From Nanogingivalis sp963545035 (GTDB taxonomy: Bacteria; Patescibacteriota; Saccharimonadia; Saccharimonadales; Saccharimonadaceae): 12,535 nt of DNA. Location: NCBI GenBank assembly GCA_963545035.1, contig CAUUHU010000022.1, forward strand, positions 1-12,535, given 5' to 3'. Shown here in pieces: positions 1 through 5,813 of this stretch (positions are counted from its first letter, which is position 1; each line of letters starts with the position of its first letter). The notes below the pieces were generated by a model. The model was not told the origin of the DNA and made no database searches. It was given only the letters and a program-made list of their open reading frames with translations. Both the position numbers and the translations under genes were made by a program.

Positions 1-1
1 T

Positions 2-418
2 TTAGTTACCACCTCAAATTTTGGCTATCCAAAAAGAGCCGCGAGCGGATTTGATATTAACCGGCTTAATTTATTGATTGCAGTTCTTCAGCGACGCACA
101 AAATTAGACTTAAGTGATAAAGATGTGCATATTAATGTTGTAGGTGGGCTTAAGCTTGACGATCGCGCGGCGGATTTAGCTGTTGCAATGGCAATTGCTT
201 CGGCGGCAGCCAAGCGTAAGCTTTCTGATGGTGTTGTAGTGTTTGGTGAAGTTGGTTTGGGCGGTGAGATTCGAACGGTTTCTCAAGCAGAAAGAAGGAT
301 TGCGGAAGCTAAAAAACTTGGTTTCACGAATGCGCTTGCGCCAAAAAATTCTTCAAAAGACAGTTTTGTAACGGCGGTACGAGATTTGCGTGAAGCCTTA
401 ATTAAATATTTACAATAA
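2..418 (+). CDS. radA: DNA repair protein RadA, C-terminal part (5' end outside window)
   Basis: This is the last 138 residues of RadA (Sms), a RecA-like ATPase that helps process recombination intermediates by driving branch migration. Reading frame 2 is open from the window edge, so the true start lies upstream. What is visible is the Lon-protease-like C-terminal domain. It includes TSNFGYPKRAASGFDINRL, the DVHINVVGGLKLDDRAADLA region and the FGEVGLGGEIRTVSQAERR block, all typical of RadA. RadA lacks the Lon protease catalytic dyad, so no peptidase activity is expected. The N-terminal zinc finger and ATPase domains are not in view. The stop codon is 13 bases before the next gene, whose ribosome binding site overlaps it, so the two are probably co-transcribed. 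Family assignment is confident. Confidence 0.93.
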   Translation, partial: LVTTSNFGYPKRAASGFDINRLNLLIAVLQRRTKLDLSDKDVHINVVGGLKLDDRAADLAVAMAIASAAAKRKLSDGVVVFGEVGLGGEIRTVSQAERRIAEAKKLGFTNALAPKNSSKDSFVTAVRDLREALIKYLQ

Positions 419-431
419 AGGATATTATTTT

Positions 432-1388
432 ATGGAAACATTTTTATTAGTTTTAATTTTATTTATTGTTTGTGGAATTTGGTTTGATTTCAAAAAAGAT
501 AAACCATTAATTTCGAAAGCGAAAAAACAAATATTAGTTGATACTTCGATTTTGATTGATGGGCGTTTTTTGGCGGTAGCAAGGACCGGGTTTATTAATT
601 TTGATATTTTAATTCCTCGAAGTGTTGTTGGTGAATTGCAGATTTTGGCTGATGGTGGAGATGATGAAAAACGAATCCGAGCAAGATATGGGTTAGATAT
701 TATTTCAGCCCTTCAAAATGAAGAAAAGGTAACGGTAAGTATTTTAGCGGATGGAAACTCTGCCTCAGAAGGTGTTGATAATCGATTGCTCTCATTGGCT
801 AAAAAAATGAATGCTGAAATTTTAACAGCAGATTATAATCTTAATAAAGTTGCTAAGGTTGAAGGAATTGAGGTTCTAAATATTAATGAACTCGTTCAAT
901 CTGTTAGGGCGGATTATTTGCCAGGTGAAAAAATCATGCTTGAAATTACTCAAAAAGGAAATGAAAAAAAGCAAGGTATTGGACATTTACCCGATGGTAC
1001 GATGGTTGTTGTTGAAAACGGCGAAAGTTTAATTGGAACAATTAGTGAGGTGGAAGTTATTCGTTCGCTTCAAACTGCTGCGGGAAAAATGATGTTTGCG
1101 CGACCGGTGGGTATTAAAAAAGCAAAAATCGAAAATACGAAAAGTAAGGGTCGTGCTGTGAAAAATTCGAAAGTTGAAAAGCCTGCGCAAAATGCACAAG
1201 TAGAAGTTTCGAAAAAAGATAGCACTGAATCTCGGGGTAAAAAGAATAAAAAGGTGGTCAAATCAAAACCGAGCGCAAAAAATACGTCAAAAACTAAGGA
1301 AAAAAGCCAAAAACCTAAAACTCAAACTCGTCGCCGAACGCAAAAATCAATGGAGGCAAGTTTAGTTGAACTTGCAAATAAAGAATAA
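432..1388 (+). CDS. Membrane-anchored PIN-TRAM domain protein (YacL-like)
   Basis: This 318-residue protein probably acts as a membrane-tethered RNase or nucleic-acid-binding protein. It has one hydrophobic helix (residues 2-18), then a PIN nuclease domain (about 33-155) with the expected acidic residues D37 (LVDTS), E68 (GEL), D116 (GVDN) and D134 (TADYN). A TRAM-like beta domain follows (about 160-225), then a Lys/Arg/Ser-rich disordered tail (228-305) suited to RNA or ribosome contact. The known YacL family has several N-terminal membrane helices; here there is only one. In Bacillus, yacL sits just after radA-disA, and the same radA neighbourhood is seen here without disA. The start is chosen at ATG 432, with AAAGGA at 417-422. 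The exact RNA target is unknown. Confidence 0.82.
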   Translation: METFLLVLILFIVCGIWFDFKKDKPLISKAKKQILVDTSILIDGRFLAVARTGFINFDILIPRSVVGELQILADGGDDEKRIRARYGLDIISALQNEEKVTVSILADGNSASEGVDNRLLSLAKKMNAEILTADYNLNKVAKVEGIEVLNINELVQSVRADYLPGEKIMLEITQKGNEKKQGIGHLPDGTMVVVENGESLIGTISEVEVIRSLQTAAGKMMFARPVGIKKAKIENTKSKGRAVKNSKVEKPAQNAQVEVSKKDSTESRGKKNKKVVKSKPSAKNTSKTKEKSQKPKTQTRRRTQKSMEASLVELANKE

Positions 1389-1420
1389 GAGAGCAAATTC
1401 TGCTCTCTTATTATTTTTTT
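1384..1420. terminator. Bidirectional Rho-independent terminator between convergent genes
   Basis: A perfect 12-bp stem (1384-1395 with 1401-1412) and a 5-base loop are followed by an A and seven T on the plus strand. The stem overlaps the stop codons of both the PIN-TRAM gene and the converging minus-strand gene. On the minus strand the hairpin is followed by a weaker T-rich stretch, so it may serve both directions. Confidence 0.88.
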
Positions 1421-1812
1421 GATGTCATTGGTATTTTTTGCGAGCGGAGATGTTTTTTAGTTCTAGCAACAGGGGTGCGATATTTTTTAGATAGAATTTC
1501 GTTCTCCCCAGCTTTTTTAGTGATTTTGGTTTGATGAGACATCCCTAAATTTTTTAAAAAATCTGGTTCGAAAAAGTTTGGAATTCTTTCGAAACGATTA
1601 ACCTCGGATTGTAGTTTGGACTGCAGCTTGGATTGAGTTAAGCCTTCGAACATTGCGATTAATTTTCTGAACGCTTTTTGTTCATCTGGGGTGGGCGTAA
1701 AAATAATAATCTTAGTCCCATCTTGCAGATCTTGAATATCGTCGTAATCGCGTAATTCAATAAAATCACCTCTAATAATACCAATAAAAAGTGCTGAGTT
1801 TTTAAGTCCCAT
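1411..1812 (-). CDS. Hypothetical protein, 133 residues
   Basis: I do not recognise this protein. The N-terminal 40 residues look like a small beta-rich fold (ALFIGIIRGDFIELRDYDD then DGTKIIIFTP) that superficially recalls AbrB/MazE-type domains, but the match is too weak to call. The middle is helical and holds a short internal repeat (QSKLQSKLQSE). The C-terminus is strongly basic and probably disordered. An earlier ATG at 1830 is in frame, but GGAGG at 1821-1825 lies inside that extension and is 8 bases from ATG 1812, so 1812 is the better start. It is transcribed divergently from pyrophosphatase, from a promoter with perfect consensus hexamers, so strong expression is likely. It shares a bidirectional terminator with the PIN-TRAM gene. 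Confidence 0.75.
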   Translation of the reverse strand: MGLKNSALFIGIIRGDFIELRDYDDIQDLQDGTKIIIFTPTPDEQKAFRKLIAMFEGLTQSKLQSKLQSEVNRFERIPNFFEPDFLKNLGMSHQTKITKKAGENEILSKKYRTPVARTKKHLRSQKIPMTSKK

Positions 1813-1820
1813 TTTTGAGA

Positions 1821-1825
1821 CCTCC
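1821..1825 (-). promoter_or_regulatory. Shine-Dalgarno site deciding the start of the 133-residue protein
   Basis: The minus strand reads AAGGAGGT here, 8 bases before ATG 1812. Because this site falls within the longer reading frame that starts at 1830, it argues that the longer start is not used. Confidence 0.8.
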
Positions 1826-1843
1826 TTCATTTATGATTTTCGA

Positions 1844-1872
1844 ATTATATCATATATATCTTTTTATGTCAA
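1844..1872 (-). promoter_or_regulatory. Consensus sigma-70-type promoter for the 133-residue protein
   Basis: On the minus strand, TTGACA (1872-1867) and TATAAT (1849-1844) are separated by exactly 17 bases. Both hexamers match the consensus perfectly, so a strong housekeeping promoter is expected. It points away from the pyrophosphatase promoter 15 bases to its right. Confidence 0.88.
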
Positions 1873-1886
1873 TATACGAGAAGATC

Positions 1887-1915
1887 TTGAAAACAAGTTA
1901 TTTTTTTGTTAAAAT
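1887..1915 (+). promoter_or_regulatory. Sigma-70-type promoter for inorganic pyrophosphatase
   Basis: TTGAAA (1887-1892) and TAAAAT (1910-1915) are separated by 17 bases that include a run of seven T. The predicted transcript start leaves a short purine-rich leader carrying an AAGG ribosome binding site at 1931-1934. Confidence 0.8.
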
Positions 1916-1939
1916 TAGAGAAAGAAAAGAAAGGAAAAT

Positions 1940-2470
1940 ATGGCTGATTTTAATAAAATTTTAACACCTGGAAATTATCAAGATGGAATTATTAACGTTG
2001 TAGTTGAAATCCCTACTGGTTCAACTCATAAAATTGAATGGAATCGTGAATTGGCCGTGATGCAACTAGATCGCGTAGAACCAAAAGTTTTTGCGAAACC
2101 TACAAATTACGGATTTATTCCACAAACTCTTGATGAAGACGGTGATGAGTTAGATGTTTTACTTATCACAAATGATCCACTTACGACTGGAATCTTTTTG
2201 GAAGCGCGAATTCTTGGTGTGATGAAGTTCGTTGACGATGGTGAAGTTGATGATAAAATTATTGCCGTCCCAGCAGATGATCGCGATACTGGTAACGCAT
2301 ATAAAACTTTGGCAGATTTGCCAGAACAGCTTATTAAACAGATTGAATTCCACTTTAATCACTATAAAGATTTGAAAAAAGCTGGTACAACTAAGGTTGA
2401 AAAATTTGGCGACATTGAAGAAGCAAAAGAAGTTATTGCAGAATCAATTAATCGCTGGAATGAGAAATAG
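1940..2470 (+). CDS. ppa: Inorganic pyrophosphatase, family I
   Basis: The enzyme hydrolyses pyrophosphate to two phosphates in the cytoplasm, pulling nucleic acid and aminoacyl-tRNA synthesis forward. At 176 residues it has the usual length for bacterial family I enzymes. Expected active-site residues are present: K31 and E33, R45, Y57, the metal-binding DGDELD signature (D67, D69, D72), the D99/D104/K106 cluster in FVDDGEVDDK, and Y142-K143 in HYKDLK. The start at ATG 1940 follows AAGG with a 5-base gap. It is a single-gene unit with its own promoter and a terminator hairpin directly after. No TTCGAA hexamers occur in it, unlike the neighbouring low-expression genes. The identification is secure. 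Confidence 0.97.
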   Translation: MADFNKILTPGNYQDGIINVVVEIPTGSTHKIEWNRELAVMQLDRVEPKVFAKPTNYGFIPQTLDEDGDELDVLLITNDPLTTGIFLEARILGVMKFVDDGEVDDKIIAVPADDRDTGNAYKTLADLPEQLIKQIEFHFNHYKDLKKAGTTKVEKFGDIEEAKEVIAESINRWNEK

Positions 2471-2480
2471 AAAAATAAGT

Positions 2481-2515
2481 TTAAGAATCGGGCTAATGCT
2501 CGATTTTTAAATTTT
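2481..2515 (+). terminator. Rho-independent terminator after pyrophosphatase
   Basis: Bases 2481-2493 pair with 2498-2510 around a TAAT loop (13 pairs, two of them G-T), with a TTTTT run inside the 3' arm and more T further on. It ends the pyrophosphatase transcript before the next promoter. Confidence 0.75.
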
Positions 2516-2528
2516 AGGGCGGTTTAGT

Positions 2529-2556
2529 TTGATTACTATATATGTTGTGATACAAT
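2529..2556 (+). promoter_or_regulatory. Promoter of the RelA/SpoT gene, giving a leaderless transcript
   Basis: TTGATT (2529-2534), a 16-base spacer, and TACAAT (2551-2556) with an upstream TG (TGATACAAT, extended -10). The start codon at 2564 begins only 8 bases after the -10 box, so the first base of the mRNA should be at or next to the A of ATG. No Shine-Dalgarno sequence precedes the start. A second TATAAT-like hexamer at 2556-2561 has a poor 21-base spacer. Confidence 0.7.
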
Positions 2557-2563
2557 ATAATAT

Positions 2564-4120
2564 ATGGAAAAGGCTGAACTCTTAAGAATCTCAAAACCGT
2601 TTTATTCTGCGGAAGATATAAAAAAATTAGAAGAGGCAATTGATTTTGCAACTGAAAAACACAAAGGCCAAATGCGAAAATCAGGTGAAGAATATATCAC
2701 ACACCCTTTGAAAGTTGCAAGTTTTTTGGTTGAATGGGGTATGGATATTGATACAATTATTGCCGGGGTTTTGCACGATGTCGTAGAAGACACAGAAACA
2801 CCGCTAGATGAAATCGAAGAACATTTCGGTAAGGACATTGCTTTTTTGGTTGATGGCGTAACCAAGGTTGGAAAGGCGCGCGCAGGAATGGGGAATCTTG
2901 AAACTTATCTCCCTCAAACAAAAGATAATCTTTCGAAATTATTGATTGCGGTTGGGCAAGATGTCCGCGTGGTGATTATTAAATTGGCAGATAGATTACA
3001 CAATGTTCAGACTTTACAATATATGTCTCCAGAAAAACAAAAGAAAATTGCCCAAGAAACTTTGGATGTTTTTGCGCGAATTGCCGACCGTTTGGGAATG
3101 GGGCGCGTACGAATGCAAATGGAAGAACAAGCTTTTCTTTATCTAAATTCGAAAGAATATAGGCGACTTGAAAATGAAATTCGAAAACGCCTCGGTAAAA
3201 GTACGCGAAAATTGGGAAAAGTACGCGAAGAAGTTGAAAGAGAGCTAAAAAAAGCTGGCGTAGATTTTGAAATTTCAGGGCGAGTGAAGAGCGTTTATTC
3301 CCTTTATAAAAAGCTTAAAAAAACCAGGGGTGATATTGATCGGGTTTATGATTTAATGGCTTTGCGAATTATTGTAAATTCGAAAGATGATTGCTACCGT
3401 GTTTTAGGCATTTTACATTCAATTTATAAACCAATGATTGAGCGAATCAAAGATTATATTTCAATGCCGAAGCCAAACGGCTATCAATCACTTCATACAA
3501 CTGTGATTACACCTTCGAAATTGATTGCGGAGTTTCAAATTCGAACACGCGATATGCATGAATTTGCCGAACGTGGTTTGGCGGCGAGTTTTCATTATCA
3601 TGAGCAAAAATCGAGCAAAGACTATGTTTCTGGAGCAACTTCAAAACGGCGCAGTGAAGTTAAAGGAAATGGTGGTCTTTCAAATGAATTGCAATGGATC
3701 GTGCAACTTCAAGATGTTGCGCAACGATTGAGAGATGGTGAAGAAATTAATCCCGAACAGCTTCAAATTGATATTTTTGGTGATCGAATTTTTGTGTATT
3801 CACCAAAGGGCGATATTTACAATCTGCCCGAAGGTGCTTTACCTCTTGATTTTGCTTATATGGTGCACAGCGATATTGGTAAGCATGCTTATGCTTTTAG
3901 AGTTAACGAAAAGATTCATGCGTTTGATAAACCACTTGAAAAAGGGGATGTGGTTGAAGTTTTGACGCGAAAAAGTTCTGAGCCAAAGATTGATTGGCTT
4001 GATTTGGTGAAAACTTCGCACGCAAGAATTAAGCTTCGTTCACAGCTTCGTCAAAGAGGCGATTTAGAACCAATTAAAAATGCTGAAGCGATTCGAGCGA
4101 GAAAATCGGGTGAGAAATAA
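2564..4120 (+). CDS. RelA/SpoT-family (p)ppGpp synthetase/hydrolase, short form
   Basis: This enzyme makes and degrades the stringent-response alarmone (p)ppGpp. Domains in order are an HD hydrolase domain (about 22-180) with H47, H71-D72, E75-D76 and D143 in LADRLHN, all intact; a synthetase domain (about 235-345) with GRVKSVYSLYKKL, D263, the G-loop PKPNGYQSLHTT (302-313) and E323 in EFQIRT; and a TGS domain (about 403-469). The motif before the G-loop is RIKD (294-297), the RxKD form found in bifunctional enzymes rather than the ExDD form of synthetase-only RelA. The protein stops at 518 residues, shortly after TGS, whereas long RSH proteins are about 700-750 residues and carry helical, zinc-finger and ACT domains. 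The natural stop and a terminal Lys-rich tail argue against a frameshift. Translation is probably leaderless. Confidence 0.94.
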   Translation: MEKAELLRISKPFYSAEDIKKLEEAIDFATEKHKGQMRKSGEEYITHPLKVASFLVEWGMDIDTIIAGVLHDVVEDTETPLDEIEEHFGKDIAFLVDGVTKVGKARAGMGNLETYLPQTKDNLSKLLIAVGQDVRVVIIKLADRLHNVQTLQYMSPEKQKKIAQETLDVFARIADRLGMGRVRMQMEEQAFLYLNSKEYRRLENEIRKRLGKSTRKLGKVREEVERELKKAGVDFEISGRVKSVYSLYKKLKKTRGDIDRVYDLMALRIIVNSKDDCYRVLGILHSIYKPMIERIKDYISMPKPNGYQSLHTTVITPSKLIAEFQIRTRDMHEFAERGLAASFHYHEQKSSKDYVSGATSKRRSEVKGNGGLSNELQWIVQLQDVAQRLRDGEEINPEQLQIDIFGDRIFVYSPKGDIYNLPEGALPLDFAYMVHSDIGKHAYAFRVNEKIHAFDKPLEKGDVVEVLTRKSSEPKIDWLDLVKTSHARIKLRSQLRQRGDLEPIKNAEAIRARKSGEK

Positions 4121-4124
4121 AAAT

Positions 4125-4184
4125 ATGTATTTCAAGAAGGTGGCCAAATGGTTGCTAAATTTAATTTACAAAAGGAGAATATGA
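4125..4184 (+). CDS. Possible 19-residue cationic micro-ORF coupled to the next gene
   Basis: A short reading frame begins four bases after the rel stop codon and encodes MYFKKVAKWLLNLIYKRRI. It has a hydrophobic centre and six Lys/Arg residues, so it would form an amphipathic helix. Its TGA overlaps ATG 4181 as ATGA, an arrangement typical of translational coupling. No good Shine-Dalgarno site precedes it; ribosomes finishing rel could re-initiate here. It could equally be chance, since the same bases are also in frame +2 of an alternative start for the downstream gene (ATG 4148). Confidence 0.3.
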   Translation: MYFKKVAKWLLNLIYKRRI

Positions 4185-4726
4185 AACTTTCGAAAATTCA
4201 TCGAAAAATGATTTTAGCATTCGCGCTGAAGCGGCGCAAAAGTATGATTTTGGTTTTTGAGAATAACTTTTGGGGAAGAGTAAAATTTTCAATTATTTGG
4301 ACTATTTTTCGAAAGAATATTCACTTTCATTCGTTTTGGAATAAAAGTCGTACACGTTCGAAAACGCAAATTTTTCTTTTTCGCAAAATTGAGAATTTAG
4401 AAAAATATCTCGAGGCAGAAAGTCTTTCTTGGCGTAATAATGAAAGAAAAAAATCGATTTTGTTAGGTGAAGCTTTGAGCTATCCTGAATTTGTGATTCA
4501 AGATTTTGTTGAAATGTTGGGCGAAGAAAACCCGCAAAAAATGAGTTTTAAGAATTTTGATTTTGGCTACGACGGTTTTGTTTTTCGCGTGGAGAATTTT
4601 CGAAAAGTTTTAGATTGGCTAAAATTGCAAGAGATTTCTTTCGAAAAATCGCATTTTAGGGTTTTTGAAAAAGGAAAATGGCGTGATTTGTCACGAAGTG
4701 AGATTGAGAACTGGTATGAAAATTAA
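4181..4726 (+). CDS. Hypothetical basic protein, 181 residues
   Basis: I do not recognise this protein. The first 70 residues are very rich in Lys, Arg and aromatic residues (HRKMILAFALKRRKS, FSIIWTIFRKN) and could bind nucleic acid or lie on a membrane. The C-terminal half is a more ordinary mixed alpha/beta sequence ending in FRVFEKGKWRDLSRSEIENW. Two starts are possible. ATG 4181 has AAAGGAG just upstream (gap of 3); ATG 4148 would add 11 residues and has AAGGTGG upstream. I prefer 4181 because the AAAGGAG core is the form used by other genes here, but this is not certain. It contains five TTCGAA hexamers, the highest local density in the window. Its stop overlaps the start of the next gene. 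Confidence 0.62.
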   Translation: MKLSKIHRKMILAFALKRRKSMILVFENNFWGRVKFSIIWTIFRKNIHFHSFWNKSRTRSKTQIFLFRKIENLEKYLEAESLSWRNNERKKSILLGEALSYPEFVIQDFVEMLGEENPQKMSFKNFDFGYDGFVFRVENFRKVLDWLKLQEISFEKSHFRVFEKGKWRDLSRSEIENWYEN

Positions 4727-4934
4727 GGACAAAATATTAAGAAATCCGAAATCGGTTGTAGTACTTTTGGGATCTATAGAATATGAAAATTCTGAAAACA
4801 GGGATCTATTAGACACTCTTTTAGCCCTAGCATTGTGTGCCGTTGAAGGTAACGAGGGGAATCTTAAAGAATTTTATGAATATTATGACCAGATTTTTGA
4901 TAAAATTAAAGACGATGTCATCAATCCTTTATAG
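4716..4934 (+). CDS. Hypothetical small acidic helical protein, 72 residues
   Basis: The family is unknown. The predicted product is mostly helical and acidic, with a hydrophobic segment (LLDTLLALALCAVEG) and an EFYEYYDQIFDKIKDD helix. The start at 4716 overlaps the stop of the preceding gene by 11 bases, consistent with translational coupling. An in-frame ATG at 4665 would give a 62-base overlap and is less likely. It converges on the bacteriocin-like cassette and shares a hairpin terminator with it. A small acidic helical protein next to a bacteriocin-like gene could be an immunity protein, but the opposite strand weakens that idea. Confidence 0.55.
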   Translation: MKIKDKILRNPKSVVVLLGSIEYENSENRDLLDTLLALALCAVEGNEGNLKEFYEYYDQIFDKIKDDVINPL

Positions 4935-4951
4935 GAAAAACTTCGAAAATA

Positions 4952-4983
4952 AAAATCGCCCCATCAAGAGGTGATTTTATTAT
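4952..4983. terminator. Terminator shared by convergent island genes
   Basis: A stem of nine pairs (4952-4960 with 4970-4978, one G-T) is flanked by A-rich sequence on the left and TTTTATTATT on the right, so it can act in both directions. It lies between the 72-residue plus-strand gene and the 78-residue minus-strand gene. Confidence 0.72.
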
Positions 4984-4990
4984 TGGTTAT

Positions 4991-5227
4991 CTAAAAATCA
5001 AATTTAATCGCTCTATCTCTAGAATCTTTAAGATATTCTTTTGCTAAATCGCAGTCTTTCTCATTTTTTGTTTCAAGGCATTTAATTTTGGCTGAAAGCA
5101 ATAGCTCAGTAGCAACTTCTCGCTGATTATTGATGTGAATCCAATTTAAGGCGGCGAAAGCCAGAATAACTGACAATATAGACAGTATTGTGGATATAAT
5201 TGATAATATTATTGGTAGTTTTTTCAT
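4991..5227 (-). CDS. Small single-pass membrane protein, 78 residues, beside the bacteriocin-like gene
   Basis: The N-terminus is one long hydrophobic helix (about residues 4-30, PIILSIISTILSILSVILAF) followed by a charged helical domain of about 48 residues with two cysteines (C50 and C59) that might pair if exported. I recognise no family. The start at 5227 is preceded by GGAG with a 7-base gap. It lies 56 bases downstream of the lactococcin 972-like gene on the same strand, behind an internal terminator, so it would be expressed only by read-through or from a promoter I cannot see. That position, size and membrane anchor make an immunity or accessory role plausible. The classical lactococcin 972 operon uses larger ABC-transporter-like immunity proteins, so this would differ. 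Confidence 0.6.
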   Translation of the reverse strand: MKKLPIILSIISTILSILSVILAFAALNWIHINNQREVATELLLSAKIKCLETKNEKDCDLAKEYLKDSRDRAIKFDF

Positions 5228-5250
5228 GTAGTGTCTCCGTTATTTTTATA

Positions 5251-5278
5251 TAAAAAGACAAGGAGGGATCCTTGCCTT
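5251..5278 (-). terminator. Minus-strand terminator between the bacteriocin-like gene and the membrane protein
   Basis: Read on the minus strand, AAGGCAAGGA, a TCCC loop and TCCTTGTCTT form a 10-bp stem that needs one G-U pair. That pair becomes an A-C mismatch on the plus strand, so the hairpin is strand-specific. It is followed by TTTATAT. The hairpin begins 6 bases after the stop codon of the 124-residue gene. It could partially terminate the transcript, giving more of the first gene than the second. Confidence 0.75.
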
Positions 5279-5283
5279 AAGAA

Positions 5284-5658
5284 TTAATTAGTCCATGAAA
5301 TCCATGGAACACCAGGGTACCCATATGCCTGAAGAAGTATTCCATTGGCGTCATTTTTCCAGCCAGTAATACAGGTGCGTCCCCATTTTTGTGGAGTTCC
5401 TCCGACACCTATATGAGCCTTAAATCTACGACCATGAGTATTGTAACTCCAACCCGTTTTTTGTAGTCCACGATTGTTTAGGTACGCCCATCCTGAGCCT
5501 CCTCCTTCAACTTCAATCCATAAACCAACAATTGGCTCTGAAGCTACATAAGACTCAACTACACCGCTGGCAGCATGGACTTCGGTGGAAGATAAGGTTA
5601 AGGCTACGACTGACCCTAAAGAAATTAAGCTACAAGCTAAAGTTTTCTTAAGATTCAT
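5284..5658 (-). CDS. Secreted lactococcin 972-family-like bacteriocin precursor
   Basis: The 124-residue product has a clear Sec signal peptide: KK at 4-5, a hydrophobic core at 7-22, and a VHA cleavage site at 27-29. This gives a mature protein of about 95 residues with seven tryptophans, many Gly and Tyr, and a single cysteine (C96). The mature layout resembles lactococcin 972, whose family has a G-W-x-Y/H-G start, a WSxYxHxxxxxxA block and a G-W repeat. Here these are GGGSGWAY (52-59), TGWSYNTHGRRFKAHIGV (68-85) and TCITGW (95-100), with a PWISW end. Lactococcin 972 blocks septum formation by binding lipid II. GAGG lies 8 bases before ATG 5658. It is the first gene of a two-gene minus-strand cassette with its own promoter. 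The family match is by eye and divergent; it could instead be an unrelated secreted Trp-rich protein. Confidence 0.62.
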   Translation of the reverse strand: MNLKKTLACSLISLGSVVALTLSSTEVHAASGVVESYVASEPIVGLWIEVEGGGSGWAYLNNRGLQKTGWSYNTHGRRFKAHIGVGGTPQKWGRTCITGWKNDANGILLQAYGYPGVPWISWTN

Positions 5659-5711
5659 TTTTGAATCCTCTTTGAAATGTACTATTTGCTGTTTTTTATA
5701 TCAGCACAACA

Positions 5712-5740
5712 ATATTAGCATAAGCTTAATTAAAAGTCAA
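5712..5740 (-). promoter_or_regulatory. Promoter of the lactococcin 972-like gene
   Basis: On the minus strand, TTGACT (5740-5735), a 17-base spacer, and TAATAT (5717-5712) with an extended -10 TG. The spacer contains the palindromes TAAGCTTA (5721-5728) and TTAATTAA (5726-5733), which overlap and could be a repressor site, though AT-rich palindromes arise easily by chance. Confidence 0.78.
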
Positions 5741-5752
5741 CGATTTTAATTC

Positions 5753-5781
5753 TGGATTTTTGAAAGCGTTTATGTTAAAAT
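5753..5781 (+). promoter_or_regulatory. Probable promoter of the GAPDH-led operon
   Basis: An extended -10, TGTTAAAAT (TAAAAT at 5776-5781), has only a weak -35 candidate (TGGATT, 5753-5758, 17-base spacer). TTGAAA at 5760-5765 is too close to it. The leader is short and carries AAGGAG at 5803-5808, 5 bases before the GAPDH ATG. Confidence 0.6.
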
Positions 5782-5813
5782 AGATATAGGAAATTTAATA
5801 AAAAGGAGACGAA

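Noticed and set aside
3525..4021. Additional open frames in other phases within the rel gene
   Set aside because: The rel frame is continuous with recognisable synthetase and TGS motifs; the others are low-complexity shadows, not a frameshift.
4068..4120. Possible frameshift truncating the rel C-terminus
   Set aside because: The sequence after the stop does not resume helical, zinc-finger or ACT domain sequence in any frame, and a new gene arrangement begins at once.
5721..5733. Overlapping AT-rich palindromes in the bacteriocin-like promoter spacer as a specific operator
   Set aside because: AT-rich 8-base palindromes are common in this composition and no regulator gene lies nearby; kept only as a remark.
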